This document shows positions 8,067-16,956 of a DNA stretch of 32,601 nucleotides, piece after piece (positions within the stretch are counted from its first letter, which is position 1; every line of letters begins with the position of its first letter). The notes under the pieces were generated by a model that worked only from the letters and a program-made list of their open reading frames with translations, had not been told where the DNA came from and did not search any database. The translations under genes and the position numbers were made by a program. Source of the DNA: Chloroflexota bacterium (GTDB lineage: Bacteria; Chloroflexota; Limnocylindria; Limnocylindrales; CSP1-4); contig PMXR01000072.1 of the NCBI GenBank assembly GCA_003171035.1, positions 1 through 32,601 on the forward strand, in the 5' to 3' direction.

Positions 8067-8849
8067 ATGGCAATCGATCCAACCGACCTGTCGATACATG
8101 ATGAGCTGGTCATCGAGACCGAGATCGACGGCGCCTCCGTTGCGCTCCCGGCTTTCATTACGAACATCCTGGCCGAAGAGCTGTGGCTGGCCACGCGTCT
8201 GCCTGAGCCGAGGCTGGCCGAACTGTCGGCAGGTCAGGCGATCCATCTGACGTTCGATCGCGGCGGGGCCCTGATCGTGGAGAGCACGTTCCTGCGGCGG
8301 CTCGGCGGGGGCGGCAAGCTCGGTATGGAGAAGTCCCGGGTCTTCGCGGTGAAACGTCCGCAAGGGATCCAGGCGGTTCAGCGCCGTGCCCACGTGCGCG
8401 TCGACCTCGAGCGCAACGTCCGCATCCGGGCCATGGGCAGCCTCGGAAGCGACAAGATGGGCAACGGCCGGACCATCAACATCGGAGCCGGCGGCGTCCA
8501 ATTCCTGACCGAAATGCCGATGCTCTTCGGCGAGCAACTCCGGCTGGCGCTGGTCCTCACTTCTCGCGACATCGTGGTCGTGGGCGGGACGATCGTTCGC
8601 ATCGAGGACGGCGACGAGCCCAAGCCGGCCACGGCGTTGGATGCGGCCGCCGAGTCGTCGCCGGCCACGCCGGTCGCGCATTCCAAAGTGGCGGTGCGCT
8701 TCGACAAGATCAGCGAGATAGACCAGGAGCGGATCACCTGCCACATCCTGTCGGCACATCGGCAGCGGTCCATAGCGGCGGCGCCTGAAGCGCTGAAGGT
8801 CCAGGTTTCCGCCGCCGGGCCACCGTCCGAGCCGGATCCCGCGCCGTAG
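8067..8849 (+). CDS. YcgR-like PilZ-domain c-di-GMP effector
   Basis: 260 residues, soluble. The N-terminal half (about residues 8-95) is a beta-rich YcgR-N-like domain. The PilZ domain follows with the c-di-GMP-binding RxxxR at R107-R111 (QRRAHVRV) and the second motif NIGAGG (138-143), the accepted variant of D/NxSxxG with Gly in place of Ser. A strand after it (VAVRFDKISEIDQERI) closes the barrel. The C-terminus is Pro/Ala-rich. In characterised relatives such proteins bind c-di-GMP and act on flagella, secretion or exopolysaccharide synthesis; the target here is unknown. It starts 8 bp after the small membrane protein, without a clear Shine-Dalgarno, which fits translational coupling. Downstream of the EAL gene it is the natural receptor for that enzyme's pool. 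Confidence 0.9.
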   Translation: MAIDPTDLSIHDELVIETEIDGASVALPAFITNILAEELWLATRLPEPRLAELSAGQAIHLTFDRGGALIVESTFLRRLGGGGKLGMEKSRVFAVKRPQGIQAVQRRAHVRVDLERNVRIRAMGSLGSDKMGNGRTINIGAGGVQFLTEMPMLFGEQLRLALVLTSRDIVVVGGTIVRIEDGDEPKPATALDAAAESSPATPVAHSKVAVRFDKISEIDQERITCHILSAHRQRSIAAAPEALKVQVSAAGPPSEPDPAP

Positions 8850-8851
8850 CC

Positions 8852-8865
8852 GGCCGCGCGCGGCC
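8852..8865 (+). terminator. GC-only palindrome after the PilZ gene
   Basis: The 14-bp perfect palindrome GGCCGCGCGCGGCC starts 2 bp after the PilZ stop. It can fold with a 5-bp stem and a 4-nt loop. No T-run follows, so the terminator call is weak. Confidence 0.3.
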
Positions 8866-8976
8866 CCATAGGCCGTGCCGTACTGCCGCGCCACCTGGTA
8901 CGCGGTCCGCCGCTCGCGACGGCAGCGGCCGGGAGTGCTAGCTTCGGCAGATACAGAACCTAGGAGTTCGTGAACG

Positions 8977-9930
8977 ATGCGACCCTTCTTCGGCTACCAC
9001 ATGCCCAGCTTCACGTTCGCGGGCGTCGCCGACGCCGACCTCTTCGGCCGTGTTGTCGAAATGGCCCAATCGGCCGAAGCAGCCGGTTTCGACCTCGTGA
9101 CGGTCATGGACCACTTCTATCAGATCGGGGCGGTGGGCTCGGAGGACGAGCCGATGCTCGAGGCCTACACGACGCTCGGCGCCCTGGCAATGAAGACCGA
9201 CCGCGTCCTGCTCGGGACGATGGTCACTGGCGTCACTTATCGAAACCCCGCGATGCTCGCCAAGATCGCCACCACGCTCGACGTCATTTCGAAGGGCCGT
9301 GCCGTTCTGGGCATCGGGGCCGCCTGGAACGAATCGGAACATGACGGCTACGGCTTCGAATTCCCGCCCATCGGCCAGCGCGAGGATCGCCTCGAGGAAG
9401 CCCTCACCATCGCCCGAGCCATGTTCAGCGAGGAGCGACCGAGCTTCAACGGCGCGTACTACCGGATCGCCGGGGCCCGCAACAACCCGCGGCCGATCCA
9501 GAGCCGCGGCCCCAGGATCCTGGTCGGCGGCGGCGGCGAAAAGCGGACGCTCAAGCTGGCCGCGAAGTTCGCAGACATCACCAACTGGTTCGGCGGGCTC
9601 GAAGAGGCCGCTCCCAAGCTCGAGGTCCTGAACCGACACTGCGAAACCGTCGGTCGCGACCCGTCCGAGATTCTACGGACCGTGTCGGTGCCGGTGGTCC
9701 TGGCCGGCTCCGAACGGGACAAGAGCGCCGTGCTGGCTGCCATCCCCGAGGAGCGGCGCGCGGCGCTGATCGCGGCCACGGTCCCCGAGGCCGCCGACAT
9801 CCTGGGCCGCTACCTCGACGCGGGCTTCGGTGGCTTCATCTTCCGAAACGTGACGACACGCACGCCCGACGCGGTGGCTCGGGTGGGTGAGCTGATCAAG
9901 CTGATGCGCTCGCAGGGAATCCCTGCATGA
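8977..9930 (+). CDS. LLM-class (F420/FMN-type) flavin-dependent oxidoreductase
   Basis: 317-residue TIM-barrel enzyme of the luciferase-like monooxygenase family, probably using coenzyme F420 (inference from the subfamily; FMN cannot be excluded). Typical family segments: [17 protein letters not shown] near the N-terminus, [28 protein letters not shown] (strands 3-4), the cofactor-contact loop [21 protein letters not shown], then REDRLEEAL and the C-terminal [18 protein letters not shown]. The length is normal and no key part is missing. AGGAG lies ten bases before the ATG. The stop overlaps the msrB start (ATGA), coupling a redox enzyme of unknown substrate to a protein-repair reductase. Confidence 0.9.
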   Translation: MRPFFGYHMPSFTFAGVADADLFGRVVEMAQSAEAAGFDLVTVMDHFYQIGAVGSEDEPMLEAYTTLGALAMKTDRVLLGTMVTGVTYRNPAMLAKIATTLDVISKGRAVLGIGAAWNESEHDGYGFEFPPIGQREDRLEEALTIARAMFSEERPSFNGAYYRIAGARNNPRPIQSRGPRILVGGGGEKRTLKLAAKFADITNWFGGLEEAAPKLEVLNRHCETVGRDPSEILRTVSVPVVLAGSERDKSAVLAAIPEERRAALIAATVPEAADILGRYLDAGFGGFIFRNVTTRTPDAVARVGELIKLMRSQGIPA

Positions 9931-10322
9931 AGGCTGTGGATGTCGAAGCGCTCCGTAGCCGCCTGACTCCACTCCAGTTCGAGGTCACCCAGAACGCGGC
10001 CACGGAGCGGCCGTTCACCGGCGCCTACTGGGACAAGCGCGACGCCGGCTCATACCGGTGCGTGGTCTGCGGTGAGGTCCTGTTCACCTCGACCGAGAAG
10101 TTCGATGCCCACTGCGGCTGGCCGAGCTTCTACGACGTCGTCGACAAGTCGAAGGTCATCTCCCGGCCGGACAGCACCCTGGGCATGCGTCGCACCGAGG
10201 TGGTCTGTGCCAACTGCGGGGCGCACCTGGGGCATGTCTTCGATGACGGGCCCAAACCGACCGGCTTGCGGTACTGCATCAACTCCGCCTCCATCGACTT
10301 CCTGGAGGGATCCGCCGAGTAG
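9927..10322 (+). CDS. msrB: Peptide-methionine (R)-S-oxide reductase MsrB
   Basis: 131 residues; reduces methionine-R-sulfoxide in oxidised proteins back to methionine, with thioredoxin as the usual electron donor. All signatures are present: zinc-binding CxxC pairs C45/C48 (YRCVVCGE) and C94/C97 (VCANCGAH), GWPSFYD (64-70), [10 protein letters not shown] (100-109) and the catalytic cysteine C117 in RYCINSAS. The usual start of the family ([20 protein letters not shown]) follows a ten-residue lead. The ATG overlaps the LLM oxidoreductase stop. No fused MsrA domain is present. Confidence 0.97.
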   Translation: MKAVDVEALRSRLTPLQFEVTQNAATERPFTGAYWDKRDAGSYRCVVCGEVLFTSTEKFDAHCGWPSFYDVVDKSKVISRPDSTLGMRRTEVVCANCGAHLGHVFDDGPKPTGLRYCINSASIDFLEGSAE

Positions 10323-10396
10323 GGACGTTCGTGGCGTAGGCGCGGCCTGCGGTAGACTCCGTTGGTCTGGACCACCCGCCACTCCGAGGCTGCCCA

Positions 10397-11344
10397 ATGA
10401 CTCGTCGAACCTTGAGGTTCCTGTCCCTGCCGCTCGTCGCCGTCATGCTGTCGGCGTGCTCGAGCGCGGCCACTCCCACGCCTGCCCCGACCGCTGCCGC
10501 CACGCCCGTAGCGTCGACCGCGGTGGTCGCGGCCACCCCCACGGCTAACCCCTGCGACAAGTCCAAGCTGGCCACTCTGCACGACGGCAAGCTGACCGTC
10601 GGAACGGACAACCCGGCCTATCCACCGTATTTCCAGCCGCCCGCCAGCGGTAACGCCACCAGCCCGTGGGAGTTGGGCGACCCGACCAACGGCCAGGGCT
10701 TCGAGTCCGCGGTGGCGTACGCCGTCGCCGCCAAGCTCGGCTACTCGCCGTCGGATGTGATCTGGACCGTCGTTTCGTTCGACAACTCGTACACCCCCGG
10801 CGCCAAGCCGTTCGACATCTACCTCGCCCAGGTTTCGTACACGTCGGACCGCGCCCAGCAGGTCGACATGTCCGACGGCTACTACTTCGTGAACCAGGCC
10901 GTCGTCTCGCTCAAGACCAACGCAATCGCGAGCGCAAAAACGATCGCCGACCTCAAGCAGTACAAGCTCGGCGCCCAGCAGGGCACCACTGCCTACGACA
11001 CGATCCAGAACACGATTGCGCCGACGAATGCCGCCGCCGTCTACAACAGCAACGATGCGGCCATCCAGGCGCTCAAGGCCAAGCAGATCGACGGTCTCGT
11101 GGTCGACCTGCCGACGGCGTTCTACATCACCTCGGCACAGCTCGACGGCAGCGTCATCGTCGGCCAGTTCCCGGCCGCGACCGGCGCCTCGGCCGAGCAC
11201 TTCAGCATCGTCCTGCCCAAGGGCAGCGGAGTGACGACGTGCGTCAACTCCGCCCTGGCTTCGATGAAGGCCGACGGTTCGCTCGACCAGATCACCAAGG
11301 AGTGGCTGTCCGACAAGGCCAGCGCGCCGATCATCAGCCAGTAG
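10397..11344 (+). CDS. Amino acid ABC transporter substrate-binding lipoprotein
   Basis: 315 residues. A signal peptide with lipobox LSAC puts the acylated cysteine at C21. A Thr/Pro/Ala-rich linker follows (SSAATPTPAPTAAATPV), and then a periplasmic-binding-protein type II fold (SBP_bac_3): KLTVGTDNPAYPPYF, QGFESAVAYAVAAKLGY (the G-F-E/D-x-D/A family block), a middle block ALKAKQIDGLVVDLP, and the final DQITKEWL helix. The protein is a membrane-tethered receptor for a polar amino acid or similar small solute. GAGG sits seven bases before the ATG. A possible -10 (TAGACT, 10353-10358) lies 38 bp upstream. It is the first gene of a three-gene importer; the ligand cannot be read from the sequence. 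Confidence 0.93.
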   Translation: MTRRTLRFLSLPLVAVMLSACSSAATPTPAPTAAATPVASTAVVAATPTANPCDKSKLATLHDGKLTVGTDNPAYPPYFQPPASGNATSPWELGDPTNGQGFESAVAYAVAAKLGYSPSDVIWTVVSFDNSYTPGAKPFDIYLAQVSYTSDRAQQVDMSDGYYFVNQAVVSLKTNAIASAKTIADLKQYKLGAQQGTTAYDTIQNTIAPTNAAAVYNSNDAAIQALKAKQIDGLVVDLPTAFYITSAQLDGSVIVGQFPAATGASAEHFSIVLPKGSGVTTCVNSALASMKADGSLDQITKEWLSDKASAPIISQ

Positions 11345-11366
11345 CGTCTCGTCGCAACCAATCCAG

Positions 11367-12260
11367 GTGAGCGGACTTCTCGGTCTGCCGACCGGCCCGC
11401 GCGATTCCGGGGAGCTCCTGCGCCTCGAGTCGAGCGGGCCGCCTGCCGCCCGGCCGCGGCTGAACCGAGCCGCCGTCAAGTCGAGTTCCATCGCCCTCGT
11501 CAGCAGCGTGATCTTCTTCACATTGCTGGCGATGGTGATCGTCAACGCCCCCGGCTGGCCGGCGGTCCAGGCGTACTTCCTGGACTCGCACTGGTTCTTC
11601 TATGCCCTGCCAAAAGTCGTCGACGCCTTCTGGGTGAACGTCAGGCTCTTCATGATCGCCGAGGTGCTGATCCTGATCCTGGCCCTGGTGCTGGCGGTCC
11701 TTCGAAGTCTGCCCGGACCGGTCTTCTTCCCGGTCCGGCTACTGGCCACGATCTACGCCGACGTCTTTCGGGCCATACCCGGCCTGCTGATCATCGTGCT
11801 GCTCTGCTTCGGCATCCCCGGCCTGGGGATCGCCGGAGTGCCCACCGATCCGTTCCTGTATGCCGTGATCGCGCTGACCCTGGTCTACTCGGCCTACGTG
11901 TCGGAGGTGTATCGGGCCGGCATCGAATCGATCCACCCCAGCCAGGAGGCGGCCGCCCGATCGCTCGGGCTCACCCGGATACAGGCCCTCCGCTACGTGA
12001 TCCTGCCCCAGGCAGTGCGACGGGTCATGCCGCCGCTGCTCAACGACTTCATCGGCCTGCAGAAGGACACGGTGCTGGTCTCGGTGGTCGGAGTGGTGGA
12101 GGCGTTTCGAGAGGCCTCGATCATTCAGGCCGCTCACTTCAACGCCACTCCGTTGGTGGCCCTGACCCTCGTATTCCTGTTGGTGACGATACCGATGGCT
12201 CGCTTCACGGACTGGCTCGTGGCCCGCGACCGGCGACGCTATCTGGCGAGCGCCCGATGA
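11367..12260 (+). CDS. Polar amino acid ABC transporter permease (HisM/GlnP type)
   Basis: 297 residues from a GTG start; no clear ribosome site, with the stop of the binding protein 22 bp upstream. A hydrophilic N-terminal stretch of about 38 residues precedes the first membrane helix (about 44-60), and four to five further helices follow. The cytoplasmic EAA loop, which docks onto the ATPase, is seen as EAAARSLGLTRIQALRYVIL (about residues 193-212) with the invariant Gly. The length is longer than the typical 220-240 because of the N-terminal extension. The last codon overlaps the ATPase ATG (ATGA), so the importer stoichiometry is set by coupled translation. A single permease gene implies a homodimeric pore. 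Confidence 0.93.
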   Translation: MSGLLGLPTGPRDSGELLRLESSGPPAARPRLNRAAVKSSSIALVSSVIFFTLLAMVIVNAPGWPAVQAYFLDSHWFFYALPKVVDAFWVNVRLFMIAEVLILILALVLAVLRSLPGPVFFPVRLLATIYADVFRAIPGLLIIVLLCFGIPGLGIAGVPTDPFLYAVIALTLVYSAYVSEVYRAGIESIHPSQEAAARSLGLTRIQALRYVILPQAVRRVMPPLLNDFIGLQKDTVLVSVVGVVEAFREASIIQAAHFNATPLVALTLVFLLVTIPMARFTDWLVARDRRRYLASAR

Positions 12261-13033
12261 GCGGCACGGCTTCGGTCGCCGCGCCCGGGCGGCCGGCCCT
12301 CGAGATCTCCGGGCTGTGGAAGTCGTTCGGCGATCTGCGCGTTCTGCGCGGCATCGACATGAGCGTCGCCGAGCACGAGGTCGTCTGCCTGATCGGGTCG
12401 TCGGGCTGCGGCAAGTCGACGCTCTTGCGTTGCGTGAACCTGCTGGAGCCGATCGACGGCGGCCGCATCACCGTCGAGGGCGAGGAGATCACGGCCCCCG
12501 GCGTCAACGTAAACCGGATCCGCCGCCGCATCGGGATCGTGTTCCAATCGTTCAACCTGTTCCCGCACATGTCGGTACTCCACAACGTGACTCTGGCGCC
12601 GCAGAAGGCCGCCGGCAAGTCGAAGAGCCAGGCCGAGGCGGAAGCGACCGAACTGCTCGAACGCTTCGGTCTGGCCGACAAGCGCAACGAGTTCCCGGAC
12701 CGGCTATCGGGCGGACAGCAGCAGCGCGTGGCAATTGTTCGGGCCCTGGCAATGCAGCCCGACTTGCTGCTTCTCGACGAGATCACCAGCGCCCTCGACC
12801 CGGAACTGGTGGCGGAGGTTCTCAACGTCATTCGAGAGCTGGCCCGCGGCGGTATGACGATGGTCATCGCCACGCACGAGATGGGCTTTGCCCGCGACAT
12901 CGCCAACCGGGTCTGCTTCCTCGACGGGGGAGGGATCCTCGAGCAAGGACCGCCCTCGGAGATCTTCAGCCACCCGGCCGAGACCCGGACGCAGCAATTC
13001 TTGGAACGGATCATCGAGGCGGGCAGGCTCTAG
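12257..13033 (+). CDS. Polar amino acid ABC transporter ATP-binding protein (GlnQ/HisP type)
   Basis: 258 residues, energising subunit of the importer. Walker A GSSGCGKST (47-55), Q-loop in FQSFNLFPH, signature LSGGQQQR (150-157), Walker B LLLLDE with D174 and the catalytic glutamate E175, D-loop SALD, and the switch histidine in IATHEMGFA. HisP/GlnQ hallmarks are present (VNLLEPIDGG, FNLFPHMSVLHNV, MTMVIATHEM, FLERI near the end). The start overlaps the permease stop. With the upstream lipoprotein and permease it makes a full importer, the clearest complete system in the window. Confidence 0.97.
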   Translation: MSGTASVAAPGRPALEISGLWKSFGDLRVLRGIDMSVAEHEVVCLIGSSGCGKSTLLRCVNLLEPIDGGRITVEGEEITAPGVNVNRIRRRIGIVFQSFNLFPHMSVLHNVTLAPQKAAGKSKSQAEAEATELLERFGLADKRNEFPDRLSGGQQQRVAIVRALAMQPDLLLLDEITSALDPELVAEVLNVIRELARGGMTMVIATHEMGFARDIANRVCFLDGGGILEQGPPSEIFSHPAETRTQQFLERIIEAGRL

Positions 13034-13157
13034 AAGCCAGCCACGGGTCAGAAGCGTGACGATCGCGCGGCCCCGTTCGGATTCGCCGAGCCGGTCCGGG
13101 CTGGGTCTAAGATGAGCGCTGCGGCGTACGTCGGTGCGCGGCGAAGGAGGCGGGACG

Positions 13158-14027
13158 ATGGCGATGGGGATGGACGCGGGAGCCGGATCCGCGGATCAGA
13201 CCGCGGCTGCGCCCAGATCGAAGTGGCCCGGCGCGGACGGTACGCCACTCCACGTCCGCCACTGGGAGCCGGCGGGCGAGCCGTGGGCGCGCGTCCTGAT
13301 TCTCCACGGCATCGGCGAGCACAGCGGCCGCTACCAACGCACGGGCAGGCTGCTGTCGGAGGCCGGTCTGGACGTTGAGGCCTTCGACCTTCGAGGCCAC
13401 GGGCTCTCCGGCGGGCGGCGGGTCTATGTTCGGGCGTGGGACGACTTCCTCGACGACGTCGAGATCCGGCTTGGGGCCTTGCGCCGGCAGGGTGGACCGG
13501 TGGTGCTGTTCGGTCACTCGATGGGCGCGCTGATCGCCCTGACCTACAGCTGCTCGGACCGGCCGGCGCCCGATCTGCTGGTCCTGAGCGCACCGGCGCT
13601 CTCGGCCACGGTGCCGGGCTGGCAACGGGCCCTGGCCCCGATCCTGAGCCGCGTTGCGCCGACCATGGTCCTGTCCAACCCGATCAGCGGCGATCAGCTG
13701 GCGCGCGATCCGGCCGTCGCGGTCGCCTACTTCGACGATCCGCTGGTCCAGCCACGGTCCACGGCAAGGCTTGGGGCGCAGTTCTTCTCGGCCATGAAGC
13801 GTGCCCGCGCCCAGCTGGCCCGGCTCAACGTCCCGACACTCGTGATCCACGGCGGTGCGGACACTCTCGTTCCGACGGCCGTCAGCGAGCCCCTGGCCGG
13901 CCTGCCCGGCGTCGAGCGGCGCGTGATGCCGGATCTCCGGCACGAGACCCTCAACGAACCTGAAGGACCCGAGGTCGTGGCACAGATCGTGGCCTGGCTG
14001 CGGGCCCATGTGCCGGAGCCCTCGTAG
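13158..14027 (+). CDS. Alpha/beta hydrolase, monoacylglycerol-lipase-like
   Basis: 289 residues. The start is the ATG at 13158 because GGAGG lies seven bases upstream; an in-frame start eight codons earlier has no such site. The fold is a serine hydrolase with oxyanion-hole segment LHGIGEHSGRY, nucleophile elbow GHSMG (S121), acid D235 in HGGADTLVP and histidine H262 in DLRHETLNE. Together with FDLRGHGLSGGRR this is the Serine-aminopeptidase-S33/Hydrolase_4 pattern of bacterial monoacylglycerol lipases and lysophospholipases. It has no signal peptide, so it is cytoplasmic. A TAAGAT -10-like hexamer at 13108-13113 suggests its own promoter. The true substrate is open. Confidence 0.9.
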   Translation: MAMGMDAGAGSADQTAAAPRSKWPGADGTPLHVRHWEPAGEPWARVLILHGIGEHSGRYQRTGRLLSEAGLDVEAFDLRGHGLSGGRRVYVRAWDDFLDDVEIRLGALRRQGGPVVLFGHSMGALIALTYSCSDRPAPDLLVLSAPALSATVPGWQRALAPILSRVAPTMVLSNPISGDQLARDPAVAVAYFDDPLVQPRSTARLGAQFFSAMKRARAQLARLNVPTLVIHGGADTLVPTAVSEPLAGLPGVERRVMPDLRHETLNEPEGPEVVAQIVAWLRAHVPEPS

Positions 14028-14063
14028 GGCAACCACTAGGCGCGATCCGCGGCCTCTGTCACC

Positions 14064-15305
14064 ATGTGCGCCATGAGTGTCGAGATTCTGCCCTGCCCAC
14101 CCGAGAGATTCGGGGAGTTGCTCCGTACCGCCGAGATCGGCTTCAGCGAGGACGCTCCGGACGACCTGATCGAGCGCGTTCGCAAGATCTCCGACCCGGA
14201 GCGCTTTGTCGCCGCACTCGACGCGGGCCAAATCGTCGGCACGTCGGGTGTCTTCTCGGTGAGCCTGAGCGTTCCCGGCGGAGAGCTGCCGACCGGCGGC
14301 GTGACCTGGGTAACCGTGCTGCCGTCACACCGCAGACGCGGGATTCTGCGCGGCATGATGCGGCAGATGATCGACGACTGCCACGCCCGCAACGAACCGC
14401 TGGCGATGCTGTGGGCGTCGGAAGCCTCGATATACCAGCGCTTCGGGTACGGTCTGGGGACATGGTCGATGAACCTCGAGGCCGAAACGATGCAGGTCAG
14501 GTTCGCCGGCGATCCGGCCGGCACAGGCTCGTTCCGCATGATCCCGGCCGGTGAAGGCATGGATCTGGTGGCGCCCGTATACGACGCCGCGAGATCTCAA
14601 CGGGCCGGCTTCCTGGGCCGGACCCCGGACTGGTGGGTGGGGCAGCTGCCTCGAACCGACAAAGATGCCCACGGGGGCGAGGCCAGACGCCTCGTGGTCT
14701 ACGAAACCGAGTCGGGCGTCGAGGGCTACGCCGTCTACAAGACCAAGCCCGACTGGGGCGTTCGCGGTCCGAACGGCACGCTCACCGTAGATGAGGCGGT
14801 AGGATCGACGACCCGCGGGACTCGGGAGATCTGGCGGTTCCTGTTCGGCGTGGATCTGGTTCGGACGCTCAAGACGTGGCGCCTGCCGACGGATCACCCG
14901 CTGCTGGGTCTGGTTGCCGAGCCGCGCCGCCTCGGCATCACCCTGGGAGACGGGGTTTGGCTGCGGATCGTCGACGTCAAGACCGCGCTGGAGGGACGGA
15001 CCTACGGTCTGGCCGGAAATGCGACCGGCGGCCTCAATTTCGAGCTGCAGGACGAGTATTGCCCCTGGAATGCGGGCCGCTGGCGGCTCGATGTATCGGA
15101 CGGGCACGGCGTTGCGCAGCGAACGGACAAACCGGCCGATCTGGCCCTCGATGCCAACGCCCTGGCTTCGCTCTTCTTGGGAGGCTTCAAGGCCACCGCT
15201 CTCGCCGCGGCCGGCAGAGTGGGGGAGTTGCGGCCGGGATCCCTTGCCGCCGCGGACGCGCTCTTCCCGACGGTACTTCAGCCCTGGTGCCCTCAGGAGT
15301 TCTAG
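14064..15305 (+). CDS. Eis-family GNAT N-acetyltransferase
   Basis: 413 residues, matching mycobacterial Eis over its full length: two GNAT domains and a sterol-carrier-like C-terminal domain. The first GNAT domain has the acetyl-CoA pyrophosphate loop LPSHRRRGILR (86-96) and WASEASIYQRFGYG (117-130), whose Tyr124 falls at the position of the Eis catalytic Tyr126. The middle domain carries GVWLRIVDVKTALEGR. The chain ends at Phe413, as Eis ends on a phenylalanine whose carboxylate acts in catalysis. Eis enzymes acetylate several amines of aminoglycosides and lysines of proteins; the natural substrate here is unknown. No Shine-Dalgarno is visible. An ATG three codons later (14073) fits the family N-terminus (MSVEIL) equally well. 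Confidence 0.9.
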   Translation: MCAMSVEILPCPPERFGELLRTAEIGFSEDAPDDLIERVRKISDPERFVAALDAGQIVGTSGVFSVSLSVPGGELPTGGVTWVTVLPSHRRRGILRGMMRQMIDDCHARNEPLAMLWASEASIYQRFGYGLGTWSMNLEAETMQVRFAGDPAGTGSFRMIPAGEGMDLVAPVYDAARSQRAGFLGRTPDWWVGQLPRTDKDAHGGEARRLVVYETESGVEGYAVYKTKPDWGVRGPNGTLTVDEAVGSTTRGTREIWRFLFGVDLVRTLKTWRLPTDHPLLGLVAEPRRLGITLGDGVWLRIVDVKTALEGRTYGLAGNATGGLNFELQDEYCPWNAGRWRLDVSDGHGVAQRTDKPADLALDANALASLFLGGFKATALAAAGRVGELRPGSLAAADALFPTVLQPWCPQEF

Positions 15306-15339
15306 CGGTTCCGACTCGTGCGAGCTCGAGCCGTCGACA

Positions 15340-16875
15340 TCAGGAGATAGTCCGGAGCTCAGGCCAGAGCGTGGTCCAGGGCGCGCGCAGTCCGGTGCAC
15401 ACTGAGACGGCGGTACCCTGCTCGCCATTGCTGATGCCGAGCCCGTTGTCGATGTGAGCGACGACGTGGCAGCCGACGAAGAGCCGGCTCCAGTCGGCGG
15501 GTCTCCAGTCACCCACGTGCACCACGATCGTGCGGTCGGCCGGCGGCGGTCCCCAGTACCAGAACGAGTTGTGGCCCGAGTAGACGGGTGGAAGCCCGGT
15601 GCCGAGCAACACCAGCGGGCCGGCCTCGCTGTAGTCGTTGGTCAGGATCACCGCGTGGTCTCGTTCGTCCGCTGGCAGTGAGGCCACCACGTCCTCCACC
15701 GTCGCGACGAACTGCGGCCAGCCGACTTCGTTCGCCGTGTCGGGGACCGTGGCGGGAAGCGTGCTCTTGGCGTATGTGGCGAGCGGCAGGATCGGCAGGG
15801 TCAGGTAGGCGATGAGGGCGCCGGACAACACCGCGGCCGACGCGAAGCTCGTGGCCTTGATACGGCGATGGCCACGGGCCAGCCAGCGGTCGAGGAGGAT
15901 CGCCCCGGCGGCCATGAAGATGGGTATGGTGCCGATCACGTAGTAGGCCTTTCCCCCGCTGATAACGACGAGGAGTAGTGCGATCAAGGAGGCGAGCCCG
16001 ATCGCACGCCACCGAGCCGCCGACTTTGACCTCAGGACCCAGATCAAACCCGCGGCGGTCACCGGGAAGAGAAATGGGCCGGAGAAAAGCCAGAGCAGGG
16101 GCACGATCTGGCCGCGGTTGTCGTCGGCATATTGGGAGATGGCGCGGGCCATCGTGATCTGCGGCCAGCCGTTCAGTGCCTCCCATACGAGGTTCGGAGC
16201 CCAGAGCAGGAGGGCGATCCCGACGGCCGCCCACGCCCACGGCGAACGCACGACGTCCCACCGTCTGGCGAGGCAGAGTCCGGCCGCCAGCCCCGCTCCC
16301 AGGAATAGGATCGTGTCCTTGTTCTCGAGCGCGATTCCGGCCACGATGCCAACCGCCAGCCAGAGGCGCCGGTCACCGCCGGCGAGCAACTTCACGAGCA
16401 GCCAGAGGACGATGGCCCAGGCGAGCAGGTCGGGCTCGGTCGTGGTGTCCAGATGGCCGGCGCCCAGATAGCCGGAAAGAGCGGCCGTGATCGCCGCCAG
16501 GACCTGTGCCCGTCGCGATCCGCCCAGATCACGTGCGATGAGCGCGATCAGGATCACGATGAGCGCCATCTCGATGGCGGGCAGCAGCCGGATGGCCGTC
16601 GGCGAAACCCCGAAGATAGCCACGGACGCGGCGGAAAGCAGCGGAGTAAGGGGCGGCTGGTCGACGTAGCCGAAGGCCGGGTGCTGGCCTGCCACGATGA
16701 AATACATCTCGTCGCCGTGGAAGCCGTAGGCGCCCGATACCGCCATCAGCCCCATGAACATGAGGCCGGCGACCACGAACACCGGCCAGGGAACGGCCGG
16801 GAATGGGAAACGGTGGTGGGCTGCGTCTGCGGTCGGGGCGCTCAGGGCGGTCACGGTCGTGTCCCGGTGGGGCAT
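15340..16875 (-). CDS. GT39/ArnT-type membrane glycosyltransferase (PMT_2 family)
   Basis: 511 residues with about ten to eleven membrane helices, using a polyprenyl-phosphate-linked sugar as donor on the outer face of the membrane. The first extracytoplasmic loop carries the catalytic acidic pair (D55-E56) in GAYGFHGDEMYF followed by GYVDQPPLTPLLS, a hallmark of this family in high-GC monoderms. The middle has EPDLLAWAIVLWLLVKLL and ENKDTILF. A soluble extracytoplasmic C-terminal domain of about 140 residues (from about 370) may bind the acceptor. ATG at 16875 was chosen because it opens the hydrophobic N-terminus. No Shine-Dalgarno; a TATAGT -10 lies 12 bp upstream, so the leader would be only a few bases. 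The acceptor (protein, lipid or glycan) is unknown. Confidence 0.88.
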   Translation of the reverse strand: MPHRDTTVTALSAPTADAAHHRFPFPAVPWPVFVVAGLMFMGLMAVSGAYGFHGDEMYFIVAGQHPAFGYVDQPPLTPLLSAASVAIFGVSPTAIRLLPAIEMALIVILIALIARDLGGSRRAQVLAAITAALSGYLGAGHLDTTTEPDLLAWAIVLWLLVKLLAGGDRRLWLAVGIVAGIALENKDTILFLGAGLAAGLCLARRWDVVRSPWAWAAVGIALLLWAPNLVWEALNGWPQITMARAISQYADDNRGQIVPLLWLFSGPFLFPVTAAGLIWVLRSKSAARWRAIGLASLIALLLVVISGGKAYYVIGTIPIFMAAGAILLDRWLARGHRRIKATSFASAAVLSGALIAYLTLPILPLATYAKSTLPATVPDTANEVGWPQFVATVEDVVASLPADERDHAVILTNDYSEAGPLVLLGTGLPPVYSGHNSFWYWGPPPADRTIVVHVGDWRPADWSRLFVGCHVVAHIDNGLGISNGEQGTAVSVCTGLRAPWTTLWPELRTIS

Positions 16876-16887
16876 TGATAGGACCCG

Positions 16888-16893
16888 ACTATA
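16888..16893 (-). promoter_or_regulatory. -10-like TATAGT just upstream of the GT39 gene
   Basis: TATAGT (5 of 6 matches to TATAAT) reads on the minus strand 12 bp before the ATG at 16875. There is no Shine-Dalgarno in between, so transcription would begin within about five bases of the start codon. Confidence 0.4.
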
Positions 16894-16956
16894 GGCGCCG
16901 GAGCCAGGCGCTGGGGAGCGATACCCGCGAGCGCCACGCGCCGCGCCGCCCGCAGA

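Noticed and set aside
10130-11545. 471-codon minus-strand frame opposite msrB and the binding-protein gene
   Set aside because: Composition is Arg/Gly/Asp-rich without hydrophobic core pattern; the opposite strand carries certain genes.
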